Shown here piece after piece: positions 56,992 through 64,000 of a DNA stretch of 64,000 nt. Source of the DNA: Micromonospora inositola (GTDB taxonomy: Bacteria > Actinomycetota > Actinomycetes > Mycobacteriales > Micromonosporaceae). A program made the position numbers and the translations under genes. The stretch spans positions 4,924,001 through 4,988,000 of the forward strand of contig NZ_LT607754.1 of assembly GCF_900090285.1 (NCBI RefSeq), given 5' to 3'. The notes beneath the pieces were generated by a model. It made no database searches and was not told the origin of the DNA. It worked only from the letters and a program-made list of their open reading frames with translations. Each line of letters begins with the position of its first letter. The stretch's first letter is position 1.

Positions 56992-57803
56992 AGCCCCGTC
57001 CCGCGTACCGGGTGTTCCGGGTGGTGGCGCTCGCCGTCGTGGTGCTGTCGCTGCTGGCGCCGCTGCTCTGGATGATCGCCGCCTCGTTCAAGACCAACGT
57101 CGACATCTACGACACCGGCAAGGCGCTGGTCTTCTCGCCCACCATGGACAACTACGCCACGGTGCTCAAGCAGGCGAACTACGTCCAGTTCATCGGCAAC
57201 AGCCTCTGGGTGGCCTTCGCCGCGACCGTGGCGTCGCTGATCCTCGGCGTGCCGGCCGCGTACTCGATGAGCCGGTTCAGCATGCGCAAGTCCGCGCTGG
57301 TGGTGCTGATGGCCCGGGTCATCCCCGGCGTCTCGCTGCTGGTGCCCTGGTACTACGTCTTCTCCAACCTGAAGATGGTCGGCGGCTTCGGCGTGCTGAT
57401 CCTCAGCCACATGTTCGTCTCGCTGCCGCTGGTCGTCTACATCATGATGGGCTACTTCGACGGCCTGCCGGAGGAGCTCGAGGAGGCGGCGCTGGTCGAC
57501 GGGCTGACCCACATCGGCGCGTTCCGCCGGATCACCCTGCCGCTGTCCGTGCCGGGCATCGCCACCGCCGGCATCCTCTCCTTCATCTTCTCCTGGAACA
57601 ACTTCATGTTCGCCCTGGTGCTCTCCGGCGCCGACACCAAGACGCTGCCCGTGGCGATCTTCGACTTCGTCGGCTACGCCAGCATCGACTGGGGCGGGCT
57701 GATGGCCGCGGCCACCGTGGTCACCCTGCCGATCATGCTGATCGCCCTGTTCGTGCAGAAGTACGTGGTCTCCGGGCTCACCGCCGGCGCGACGAAGGGC
57801 TGA
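56988..57803 (+). CDS. ABC transporter permease (MalG-type) of the hexonate operon
   Basis: A 271-residue permease, six membrane segments, first near 8-30 (VFRVVALAVVVLSLLAPLLWMI). EAA loop ELEEAALVDGLTHIGAFRRITLPLS near 165. Ends SGLTAGATKG, like the MalG-type protein at 14912. As in the other importer, no ATPase gene accompanies it. Confidence 0.92.
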   Translation: MKPRPAYRVFRVVALAVVVLSLLAPLLWMIAASFKTNVDIYDTGKALVFSPTMDNYATVLKQANYVQFIGNSLWVAFAATVASLILGVPAAYSMSRFSMRKSALVVLMARVIPGVSLLVPWYYVFSNLKMVGGFGVLILSHMFVSLPLVVYIMMGYFDGLPEELEEAALVDGLTHIGAFRRITLPLSVPGIATAGILSFIFSWNNFMFALVLSGADTKTLPVAIFDFVGYASIDWGGLMAAATVVTLPIMLIALFVQKYVVSGLTAGATKG

Positions 57804-57810
57804 CAACACC

Positions 57811-58959
57811 ATGACGACAATCGCACGCATCGAGACCTTCCTCGTCGCACCCCGGTGGCTCTTCGTCCGCGTGGAGACCTCCTCCGGGATCGTCGGCTGG
57901 GGCGAGGCCACCTGCGAGGGGCGCTCCGAGACCGTCCGGACCGCCGTCGAGCAGCTCGGCGAGCTGCTGGTCGGCCGGGACGCGCTGCGGATCGAGGACC
58001 ACTGGCAGGTCATGACGAAGGGCTCGTTCTACCGGGGCGGCCCGATCCTGGCCAGCGCCGTGTCCGGCCTCGACCAGGCGTTGTGGGACATCGCCGGCAA
58101 GCACTTCGGGGCGCCGGTGCACCAGCTGCTCGGCGGCCCGGTCCGGGACCGGATCCGGGTGTACGGCTGGGTCGGCGGCGACGAGCCGAGCGAGGTCCGC
58201 GACCACATCGCCGCCCAGGTCGAGGCGGGGTTGACCGCGGTCAAGATGAACGCCTCCGGCCGGATGAGCCCGATCGCCTCGGTGGCCGAGCTCGACGGCG
58301 TGATCGCCCGGGTGGCCGCGGCCCGCGAGGTGCTCGGCGACGACCGCGACGTGGCCGTCGACTTCCACGGCCGGTTCACCCTGGCCAACGCCCGCCGGGT
58401 GGCGCCGCTGCTGGAGCCGTACCGACCGCTGTTCCTGGAGGAGCCGGTCGTCCCGGAGAACTCCCACCTGATCGGCGACTTCGTCCGGTCGACCACCACC
58501 CCGGTCTCCACGGGGGAGCGGCTCTACAGCCGGCAGGAGTTCCTGCCCGTGTTCCAGGCCGGCATCGCGGTCGCGCAGCCGGACCTCTCGCACGCCGGCG
58601 GCATCACCGAGGTACGCAAGATCGCCGCGCTCGCCGAGGTGTACGACGTGCAGCTCGCCCCGCACTGCCCGCTCGGGCCGATCGCCCTCGCGGCCTGCCT
58701 CCAGGTCGGCTTCGCCACGCCGAACTACCTGATCCAGGAGCAGAGCATCGGCATCCACTACAACCTCGGCGCCGAGGTGCTCGACTACTGCCTCGACAAG
58801 ACCCCGCTGACCTTCGTCGACGGGTACGTCGAGCGGCTCACCGCGCCCGGGCTGGGCATCGAGATCGACGAGGCGGCGGTCCGCGCGGCGGACAAGCGCG
58901 GTCACGCCTGGCGCAGCCCGATGTTCCGGCACCTCGACGGCTCCTACGCGGAATGGTGA
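57811..58959 (+). CDS. dgoD: D-galactonate dehydratase
   Basis: A 382-residue enolase-superfamily enzyme, the same length as E. coli DgoD; turns D-galactonate into 2-keto-3-deoxygalactonate. The barrel carries VKMNASGRM, VDFHGRFT with the Asp and His pair, PLFLEEPVVPEN with the metal Glu, STGERLYSR with the next Glu, LAPHCPLGP with the catalytic His and QEQSIGIHYN. MTTIARIETFLVAPRWLFVRVETSSGIVGWGEAT forms the capping domain over two strands. The H-C-P-L-G-P and EEP blocks are characteristic of this subgroup. Follows the importer by seven bases. Confidence 0.9.
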   Translation: MTTIARIETFLVAPRWLFVRVETSSGIVGWGEATCEGRSETVRTAVEQLGELLVGRDALRIEDHWQVMTKGSFYRGGPILASAVSGLDQALWDIAGKHFGAPVHQLLGGPVRDRIRVYGWVGGDEPSEVRDHIAAQVEAGLTAVKMNASGRMSPIASVAELDGVIARVAAAREVLGDDRDVAVDFHGRFTLANARRVAPLLEPYRPLFLEEPVVPENSHLIGDFVRSTTTPVSTGERLYSRQEFLPVFQAGIAVAQPDLSHAGGITEVRKIAALAEVYDVQLAPHCPLGPIALAACLQVGFATPNYLIQEQSIGIHYNLGAEVLDYCLDKTPLTFVDGYVERLTAPGLGIEIDEAAVRAADKRGHAWRSPMFRHLDGSYAEW

Positions 58960-58961
58960 CC

Positions 58962-59585
58962 ATGCCCCTCGACCTCACCACCGAACTCGCCGCGACCCGC
59001 CTGCTGGCGGTCATCCGCGGCACCGACACCGCCGCCGCCATCGCCACCGGCACCGCCCTGCTGGCCGAGGGCGTACGGGTGGTGGAGGTGGCCCTGACCA
59101 CGCCGGGCGCGCTCGACGCCATCGCGGCGATCCGGGCGGCGGCCCCGGCCGGGTCGCTGGTCGGCGCCGGCACGGTGCTCACCCCGGCCGCCGTCGCCGA
59201 CGTGGCCGCCGCCGGGGCCCAGTTCGTGGTCACCCCGGCCGTCGTCGACTCCATCCCCGAGGCGGTCCGCCGGGGCCTCCCGGTCGCCGCCGGGGCGCTC
59301 ACCCCGACGGAGGCGTACGCCGCCGTCCGGGCGGGGGCCGCCGTCGTCAAGCTCTTCCCGGCGTCGGTGGGCGGGCCGGCGTACCTGAAGGCGCTGCGCG
59401 ACCCGTTCCCGGACATCCCGTTCGTCGCGGTCGGCGGGGTGGGTCTCGCCGAGCTGCCCGGCTACCTCTCCGTCGGCGCGATCGCCGTCGGCGTCGGCGG
59501 CCCACTGGTCGGCGACGCCGCCTCCGGCGGTGACCTGGACGCGCTGCGGGAGCGGGCCCGGGCGTACGTCGCCGCCACGTCATGA
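58962..59585 (+). CDS. 2-keto-3-deoxy-6-phosphogluconate/galactonate aldolase
   Basis: A 207-residue class I aldolase of the Eda/DgoA family. RLLAVIRGTDTAAAIATGTALLAEGVRVVEVALTTPGAL over the first strands contains the catalytic Glu region (VEVALTTP), LVGAGTVLT, FVVTPAV and VVKLFPASVGGPAYLKAL with the Schiff-base Lys in KLFPA. It splits KDPG or KDPGal to pyruvate and glyceraldehyde 3-phosphate. Three in-frame starts (58953, 58956, 58962) are possible; the GTG at 58956 would overlap the dgoD stop. Confidence 0.9.
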   Translation: MPLDLTTELAATRLLAVIRGTDTAAAIATGTALLAEGVRVVEVALTTPGALDAIAAIRAAAPAGSLVGAGTVLTPAAVADVAAAGAQFVVTPAVVDSIPEAVRRGLPVAAGALTPTEAYAAVRAGAAVVKLFPASVGGPAYLKALRDPFPDIPFVAVGGVGLAELPGYLSVGAIAVGVGGPLVGDAASGGDLDALRERARAYVAATS

Positions 59586-60535
59586 CCGCCGTCGACCTGC
59601 TCACCTTCGGCGAGGCGCTCGTCTCGCTGCGGTCGGCCGGGCCGCTGGCCACCGGTGGGGCCCTGACCATGCACCTCGCCGGGGCCGAGTCCAACGTGGC
59701 CATCGGGCTGGCCCGGCTCGGCCACCGGGCGGCCTGGGCCGGCCGCGTCAGCGACGACGAGCTCGGCGGCTACGTGCTGCGGCAACTGCGCGCCGAGGGC
59801 GTCGCCGTCGACCACGTCACCCGGGACCCGCAGCGCCCGGCCGGGCTGATGTTCCTGGAACGGCGTACCGCCGACCTGACCCGGGTGCGCTACCACCGGG
59901 CCGGTTCGGCCGGGTCCGCCCTGGGCGTCGAGGACCTGCGCCCGGCCCTGGCCGCCGGCACCCGCGTGCTGCACCTGACCGGCATCACCCCGGCGCTGTC
60001 CGACAGCGCCCGCGCGGCCACCCGCTGGGCGGCCGAGACGGCGTCCCGCGCCGGGACGCTGGTCTGCCTCGACGTCAACCACCGGGCGAAGCTGTGGAGC
60101 CGTGACGACGCCGGCGCGGTGCTGACCCCCCTCGCCGGATACGCCTCGGTCGTCGTCGCCTCCGCCGACGAGCTGGACCTCGTCGGCGAACCGGGCGCGG
60201 CGGAGGAGACCGTGGTGGCCGGGCTGCTGGCGCGGGGCGTGACGACCGTGCTGGTCAAGCTCGGCGGCGACGGCGCCCGCGCGTACACCCGCGAGGGCGT
60301 CCGGCACGCGGCGGCGCTGCCCGTCACCGCGGTGGACACCGTGGGCGCCGGCGACGCCTTCACCGCCGGCTACCTCTCCGGTCACCTGGACGGCCTCGAC
60401 CTGGCCGGGCGGCTGCGCCGCGCCGTCACCCTCGGCGCCTTCGCCGTCGCCGGAGACGGCGACTGGGAGGGCCTGCCGCGCCGCGACGAACTGTCCCTGC
60501 TGGACGACCTCCAGCCCGGCAGCACCCTTCGCTGA
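59582..60535 (+). CDS. 2-keto-3-deoxygluconate/galactonate kinase (PfkB family)
   Basis: A 317-residue sugar kinase. [16 protein letters not shown] and [32 protein letters not shown] are the N-terminal PfkB blocks; [17 protein letters not shown] contains the GAGD anion hole and catalytic Asp. The order aldolase-kinase and the neighbouring dehydratases make a KDG/KDGal kinase much more likely than a ribokinase or fructokinase. ATGA overlap with the aldolase gene. Confidence 0.88.
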   Translation: MTAVDLLTFGEALVSLRSAGPLATGGALTMHLAGAESNVAIGLARLGHRAAWAGRVSDDELGGYVLRQLRAEGVAVDHVTRDPQRPAGLMFLERRTADLTRVRYHRAGSAGSALGVEDLRPALAAGTRVLHLTGITPALSDSARAATRWAAETASRAGTLVCLDVNHRAKLWSRDDAGAVLTPLAGYASVVVASADELDLVGEPGAAEETVVAGLLARGVTTVLVKLGGDGARAYTREGVRHAAALPVTAVDTVGAGDAFTAGYLSGHLDGLDLAGRLRRAVTLGAFAVAGDGDWEGLPRRDELSLLDDLQPGSTLR

Positions 60536-60558
60536 ATCACCCCGAGAAAGGCACCCGC

Positions 60559-61788
60559 GTGAAGATCGTCGCAGCGGACGTCATCGTCTCCAGCCCCGAC
60601 CGCAACTTCGTCACCCTCAAGATCACCACCGACGAGGGGCTCACCGGGCTGGGCGACGGCACCCTCAACGGGCGGGAACTGTCTGTCGCCTCCTACCTGG
60701 CGGACCACGTCGTGCCCCTGCTGATCGGGCGGGACCCGCACCGCGTCGAGGACACCTGGCAGTTCCTCTACCGCTCGGCGTACTGGCGGCGGGGACCGGT
60801 CACCATGGCCGCCATCGCGGCCGTGGACGTCGCCCTCTGGGACATCAAGGCCAAGGCCGCCGGGATGCCGCTCTACCAGCTGCTCGGCGGCGCGTCGCGG
60901 ACCGGGATCATGGCGTACGGCCACGCCTCCGGGCGGGACCTGCCGGAGCTGTTCGACTCCATCCGCCAGCACCTCGACCTCGGCTACCGGTCGATCCGGG
61001 TGCAGACGTCGGTGCCCGGCATCAACGCCGTCTACGGCGTCGCCGCCCAGCCCGGCGTCGACGGCAAGCGGTACGACTACGAGCCGGCGCAGCGCACCCC
61101 GCTGCCCGCCGAGGAGGACTGGGACACCCGGGCCTACCTGCGCCACCTCCCCGGTGTCTTCGAGGCCGTCCGCAACGAGTTCGGCCCCGAGCTGCCGCTG
61201 CTGCACGACGGGCACCACCGGATGACCCCGATCCAGGCGGCCAAGCTCGGCAAGGCCCTGGAGCCGTACGACCTGTTCTGGCTGGAGGACTGCACCCCGG
61301 CGGAGAACCAGGAGGCGCTGCGCCTGGTCCGCCAGCACACCACCACCCCGCTGGCCATCGGCGAGGTCTTCAACACCGTCTGGGACTACCAGACGCTGAT
61401 CCGCGAACAGCTCATCGACTACGTCCGGTCCGCCGTCACCCACACCGGGGGCATCACGGCGATGCGGAAGCTGCTCGACTTCGCCGCCCAGTACCAGATC
61501 AAGTCCGGCATCCACGGCCCGACCGACATCTCACCGGTCGGCATGGCCGCCGCGCTCCACCTCGACCTGGCCATCCACAACTTCGGCATCCAGGAGTACA
61601 TGCAGCACGGCGCGCTGACCAACGAGGTCTTCCGGCAGTCGTTCAACTTCACCGACGGCTACCTGCACCCCGGGGAGCGGCCCGGTCTCGGCGTGGAACT
61701 CGACGAGGAGGCCGCGGCCCGGTTCCCGTACCAGCCGGCGTACCTGCCGTTCAACCGGCTCCAGGACGGCACCGTCCATGACTGGTGA
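60559..61788 (+). CDS. manD: D-mannonate dehydratase-like enolase-superfamily enzyme
   Basis: A 409-residue enzyme of the ManD/RspA group. [32 protein letters not shown] at the N-terminus is diagnostic; the barrel has [54 protein letters not shown], and [14 protein letters not shown] with the catalytic His. High-activity members turn D-mannonate into 2-keto-3-deoxygluconate, which the kinase and aldolase before it can use; some members act on D-gluconate instead. GTG start at 60559 with GAGAAAGG upstream. Confidence 0.88.
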   Translation: MKIVAADVIVSSPDRNFVTLKITTDEGLTGLGDGTLNGRELSVASYLADHVVPLLIGRDPHRVEDTWQFLYRSAYWRRGPVTMAAIAAVDVALWDIKAKAAGMPLYQLLGGASRTGIMAYGHASGRDLPELFDSIRQHLDLGYRSIRVQTSVPGINAVYGVAAQPGVDGKRYDYEPAQRTPLPAEEDWDTRAYLRHLPGVFEAVRNEFGPELPLLHDGHHRMTPIQAAKLGKALEPYDLFWLEDCTPAENQEALRLVRQHTTTPLAIGEVFNTVWDYQTLIREQLIDYVRSAVTHTGGITAMRKLLDFAAQYQIKSGIHGPTDISPVGMAAALHLDLAIHNFGIQEYMQHGALTNEVFRQSFNFTDGYLHPGERPGLGVELDEEAAARFPYQPAYLPFNRLQDGTVHDW

Positions 61789-62323
61789 CCGACCGCTCAC
61801 CCGGCACGTCGTGGTGATGGGGGTGTCCGGGGCGGGCAAGACGACGGTGGCCCGGGGGATCAGCGAGCTGACCGGGCTCCGGTTCGCCGAGGCGGACGAG
61901 TTCCACTCCGAGTCCAACGTGGCGCGGATGCGCTCCGGCGTACCGCTGGACGACGCCGACCGCTGGCCGTGGCTGCGCGACCTCGCCGCGTGGATGGCCG
62001 CCCGGCACGCCGAGGGGGTGTCCACCGTGCTGGCCTGCTCGGCGCTGAAGCGGTCCTACCGGGACGTGCTGCGGCAGGGTCCGCCGGACGTGGAGTTCGT
62101 CCACCTGGCCGGGGCGGCGGAGCTCATCCGGGACCGGATGAGCCGCCGCGCCGACCACTACATGCCGGCCAGCCTGCTCGACTCGCAGCGGGCGATCCTG
62201 GAGCCGCTGACGCCGGAGGAGGCCGGTGTCGTGCTGGACGTGGCGCTGGCGCCGGACGAGCTGGCCGGCGCGGCCGTCGCCCGGCTCGGGCTGCCCGCCG
62301 GGATCCCGGTGAGCGGGCGATAG
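61778..62323 (+). CDS. gntK: Gluconokinase
   Basis: A 181-residue P-loop kinase of the GntK family. Walker A GVSGAGKT at residues 15-22, then [34 protein letters not shown], a block that binds gluconate, and [15 protein letters not shown]. Makes 6-phosphogluconate. ATG lies 11 bases inside the mannonate dehydratase gene, the largest overlap in the operon. Adds gluconate as a third substrate of the operon. Confidence 0.92.
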   Translation: MTGDRPLTRHVVVMGVSGAGKTTVARGISELTGLRFAEADEFHSESNVARMRSGVPLDDADRWPWLRDLAAWMAARHAEGVSTVLACSALKRSYRDVLRQGPPDVEFVHLAGAAELIRDRMSRRADHYMPASLLDSQRAILEPLTPEEAGVVLDVALAPDELAGAAVARLGLPAGIPVSGR

Positions 62324-62325
62324 CG

Positions 62326-62357
62326 CCACCGGCCCGGGCGTCCGTCCGGGCCGGTGG
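62326..62357. terminator. Bidirectional hairpin terminator
   Basis: CCACCGGCCCGG and CCGGGCCGGTGG, a perfect 12-base stem with an eight-base loop, filling the gap between the convergent gntK and ychJ-like genes. Confidence 0.75.
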
Positions 62358-62360
62358 TCC

Positions 62361-62780
62361 TCACCCGGGCAGGGCGTCCAGGTAGACCCAGCGGCCGTCC
62401 TCGCGGACGAAGCGGCTGCGCTCGTCCAGCCTGCCCGGACGCCCCGCCTCCCGGTAGTGGGCCCGGAACTCGACCGTGCCCTCGGAGTCGAACAGGCCGC
62501 CCCGGTCGGTGCCGAGAATCTCCAGCCTGGTCCAGCGCTGCCCCGGGTCGAGCCGCAGCCGCGCGGGCCGGGTGGCGGAGTGCCAACTGCGTACCAGGTA
62601 GTCGACGTCGCCGACGGCGAAGGCGCTGAACCGGGAACGCATCAGCGCCTCGGCGGTCGCCGCCGTCGACTCGCCCCGGTGCACCGGCGCACAGCAGTCG
62701 GCGTAGGGCAGCCCGGAACCGCACGGGCAGGCTCCGGTCGTCTGGTCGGCCGCGCTTCGGCGGGCACCGCGTTTCGCCAC
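62361..62780 (-). CDS. YchJ-family (UPF0225) SEC-C-motif protein
   Basis: A 139-residue protein. SEC-C-like zinc motif CPCGSGLPYADCCAPVHRGE near residues 19-40, then ALMRSRFSAFAVGDVDYLVRSWHSATRP, WTRLEILGTDRGG, EGTVEFRAHYRE and DERSRFVREDGRWVYLDA, the full order of the YchJ family, whose core is NTF2-like. GTG start at 62778-62780 is preceded at six bases by GAGAAT, a fair leaderless -10; a longer frame from 62831 is the alternative. Function unknown in any organism as far as I know. Confidence 0.85.
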   Translation of the reverse strand: MAKRGARRSAADQTTGACPCGSGLPYADCCAPVHRGESTAATAEALMRSRFSAFAVGDVDYLVRSWHSATRPARLRLDPGQRWTRLEILGTDRGGLFDSEGTVEFRAHYREAGRPGRLDERSRFVREDGRWVYLDALPG

Positions 62781-62802
62781 GTGCTCATTCTCGCCGAGGG
62801 GC

Positions 62803-63411
62803 TCAGCGCGGCGGGCGACCAGCCCCGCCAACCGGCCCGCGGCTCGGCCGGCGGGCCGTGTTCCGCCTGCCGGACGACTCCATGGTCGTCGTCTTCTTCG
62901 CCGGCGCCCGGGTTTCCGCGGTGGCCCGGGCCAGGGCCGTCGCCGTCGCCTTCTTGGCCGGCGCCTTCTTCGCCGGGACCCTCGTGGCCGGCGCCTTCTT
63001 CGCCGTGGCCTTCTTCGCGGGTGCCTTCTTGGCGGGTGCCTTCTTCGCCATGGTCTTCTTGGCTGGCGCCTTCTTGGCCGGTGCCTTCTTCGCGGCGGCC
63101 TTCGTCGTGGGCGCCTTCTTCGCGGCGGCCTTCTTGGCCGGTGCCTTCTTGGCGGCGGCCGCCTTGGCGGTCGGCCGCCGGGCGGGCGCCGCCGTCGCGG
63201 CGACGGCCTTCTTCCGGGCCACCCGGGTCGTCGTCGGGGTGGGCTTCTCGCCCGGGGTCTTGGCCGCGCTCGCCCCGGTGGCCCGTTTCGTGGCGGTCGC
63301 GACCTTCTTCGCCGCCGCTTTCCGGTTCATCGGCGCCTTGCGGGCCCCGGTCGCCTTTCGCGCGCCGGTGGGCCTGGTGGCCGTCCGGGTGCCCCTCGCC
63401 GCGTCCGCCAT
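62803..63411 (-). CDS. Lysine/alanine-rich histone H1-like protein
   Basis: A 202-residue, very basic, low-complexity protein. Residues about 75-165 are made of repeated KKAPAKKA-type units with Ala-Lys-Lys-Ala-Pro periodicity; the N- and C-termini are Arg/Thr-rich. No HU domain is attached. Such tails bind DNA without sequence preference and compact the nucleoid. ATG at 63409-63411 with GGAGGAG upstream fixes the start; upstream open frame is noise. The repeats make the DNA repetitive (GCCTTCTTSGCS units) and prone to length change. Confidence 0.85.
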   Translation of the reverse strand: MADAARGTRTATRPTGARKATGARKAPMNRKAAAKKVATATKRATGASAAKTPGEKPTPTTTRVARKKAVAATAAPARRPTAKAAAAKKAPAKKAAAKKAPTTKAAAKKAPAKKAPAKKTMAKKAPAKKAPAKKATAKKAPATRVPAKKAPAKKATATALARATAETRAPAKKTTTMESSGRRNTARRPSRGPVGGAGRPPR

Positions 63412-63620
63412 CGTCGCTCCTCCTCGGGGATCTGCCCCGACCCCGGTCGGCAGTGCCGCCGACGGGCAGGGCGCTGGCCAGCCGCGTCGGACCGGCCCCG
63501 ACTCGGCGGGCTGCTGTCTTCCCCCGCCCCCGACCCCCAAACTCCCGGGCGGAGGCGCGCTCACCCGGTTCGTGGTAGGCGCGGTGCCCCGCTACGCGAG
63601 CGGAACCGGCGGCGTCGCCC

Positions 63621-63794
63621 TCACGGCGTCGGCGTTTCGGTCAGTTCGGCCGGATCGACGTGCAGCGTCGCGAGCAGGCCCGCGTGCTTGACGACGTCGA
63701 CCTCGTCGGGCAGCTCCCGCCTGATCCAGTCGGCCCGGACGTGCTGGCCGCGGGCCCGCAGCACATCGATGATCCGGTGTCTGGCGATCTTCAT
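63621..63794 (-). CDS. Small conserved-looking protein, 57 residues
   Basis: ATG at 63792-63794, GGGAG upstream, stop at 63621. The protein begins MKIARHRIIDVLRARGQHVR, then has ADWIRRELPDEVDVVKHAGL and ends TETPTP. Charged, probably helical, with no membrane segment. Codon use is typical for this DNA, and the protein is coherent, so I take it as a real gene. No function recognised; related small proteins may exist in other actinomycetes, which I cannot check. Confidence 0.6.
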   Translation of the reverse strand: MKIARHRIIDVLRARGQHVRADWIRRELPDEVDVVKHAGLLATLHVDPAELTETPTP

Positions 63795-64000
63795 CGTTGC
63801 TCCCTCATGAGGCTGTTGCGAAGGTCCCGGGCGTCGCCCGGGGTCGGGTCAGAGACGTGGAGCCGCGAGCAGGGCACGGCGCAGTCGCGGGCAAGTCGAC
63901 GGCGAGGACGGGGCCGGGCGACTCCGCCGCCGGGCCCCGTCGACCGGGGGCCACCCAGCAGCCGCCGGGGAGCGTTGGGGCACCGGAAGCTCCGCGAGGG
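63791..64000 (-). other. Open frame running off the right edge, unresolved
   Basis: The minus-strand frame that ends at 63791 (its TGA overlaps the small gene's ATG) is open to the window edge, 70 codons. The predicted peptide is Arg/Pro-rich and ends RDLRNSLMREQR. An ATGA overlap is typical of this genome, but the composition is also what GC-rich noise gives. No motif is visible; it may be the end of a gene or non-coding. Confidence 0.25.

Noticed and set aside
62900..63180. A possible CRISPR-like or tandem repeat array
   Set aside because: The regular GCCTTCTTSGCS units encode KKA/KKAP repeats of the H1-like protein; there are no unique spacers.
1..64000. tRNA, rRNA, prophage or integrase-linked attachment sites
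   Set aside because: No cloverleaf, phage structural gene or integrase was recognised anywhere in the window.

Overview
The window is very GC-rich, with tightly packed genes, many GTG starts, ATGA/GTGA stop-start overlaps and -10 hexamers placed 6-7 bases before start codons. Together with LexA-box, MerR, Mce and DUF2267 features this points to an actinomycete, most likely Micromonosporaceae (Micromonospora or a relative). The genus is an inference from gene style, not from a marker gene. I see no tRNA, rRNA, CRISPR array, insertion sequence or prophage; this is chromosomal housekeeping and catabolic DNA.

Layout. 0-12.8 kb is a mosaic of single genes: a cut-off PARG-like gene, two VOC proteins, DinB with an SOS box over its start, two secreted endonuclease/exonuclease/phosphatase paralogues (1881-2960 and 8150-9235) that share a 48-bp upstream block, a broken ester-cyclase gene, MerR, DUF2231, a glycogen-debranching-type enzyme, FetB, a Tat-exported amidase, an SRPBCC protein and an ECF41-like sigma factor. 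12.9-24.5 kb is one ten-gene LacI-controlled operon: ABC sugar importer, two different ADP-ribosylglycohydrolase-family enzymes, ribokinase, a glycosidase-like/FGE-like fusion, a CaiB-type CoA transferase and a CitE-type lyase. It looks like a complete pathway for an unknown ribosylated compound and is the best candidate for an undescribed system. 24.5-29.5 kb is a mirror-image pair of SCP2-GDE operons around a dyad near 27,000, with a 624-bp nearly identical tract in both arms. 29.6-33.6 kb carries a slipin, a PadR operon and a SigD/RsdA-like pair. 33.8-44.8 kb is a complete mce operon (ATPase, two YrbE, MceA-F, two Mce-associated proteins). 44.9-53.8 kb has an MscS-like channel, two unknown membrane-associated proteins, an MFS transporter behind a possible leader-peptide attenuator, transketolase, and an ATP-dependent DNA ligase flanked by two DUF2267 genes. 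53.8-62.3 kb is a GntR-controlled hexonate operon: importer, galactonate dehydratase, KDPG/KDPGal aldolase, KDG kinase, mannonate dehydratase and gluconokinase. 62.3-64 kb has a YchJ-like protein, a lysine/alanine-rich H1-like protein and a 57-residue conserved-looking small protein.

How the genes work together. Neither sugar importer has its own ATPase, so both probably borrow a shared MsiK-type ATPase encoded elsewhere. The LacI operon should import a glycoside, hydrolyse it with the ARH-family enzymes, phosphorylate ribose, and activate and cleave an acid part through CoA. The GntR operon should funnel galactonate, mannonate and gluconate towards KDPG/KDPGal cleavage and the pentose phosphate pathway. 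The mce operon should import lipids or sterols.
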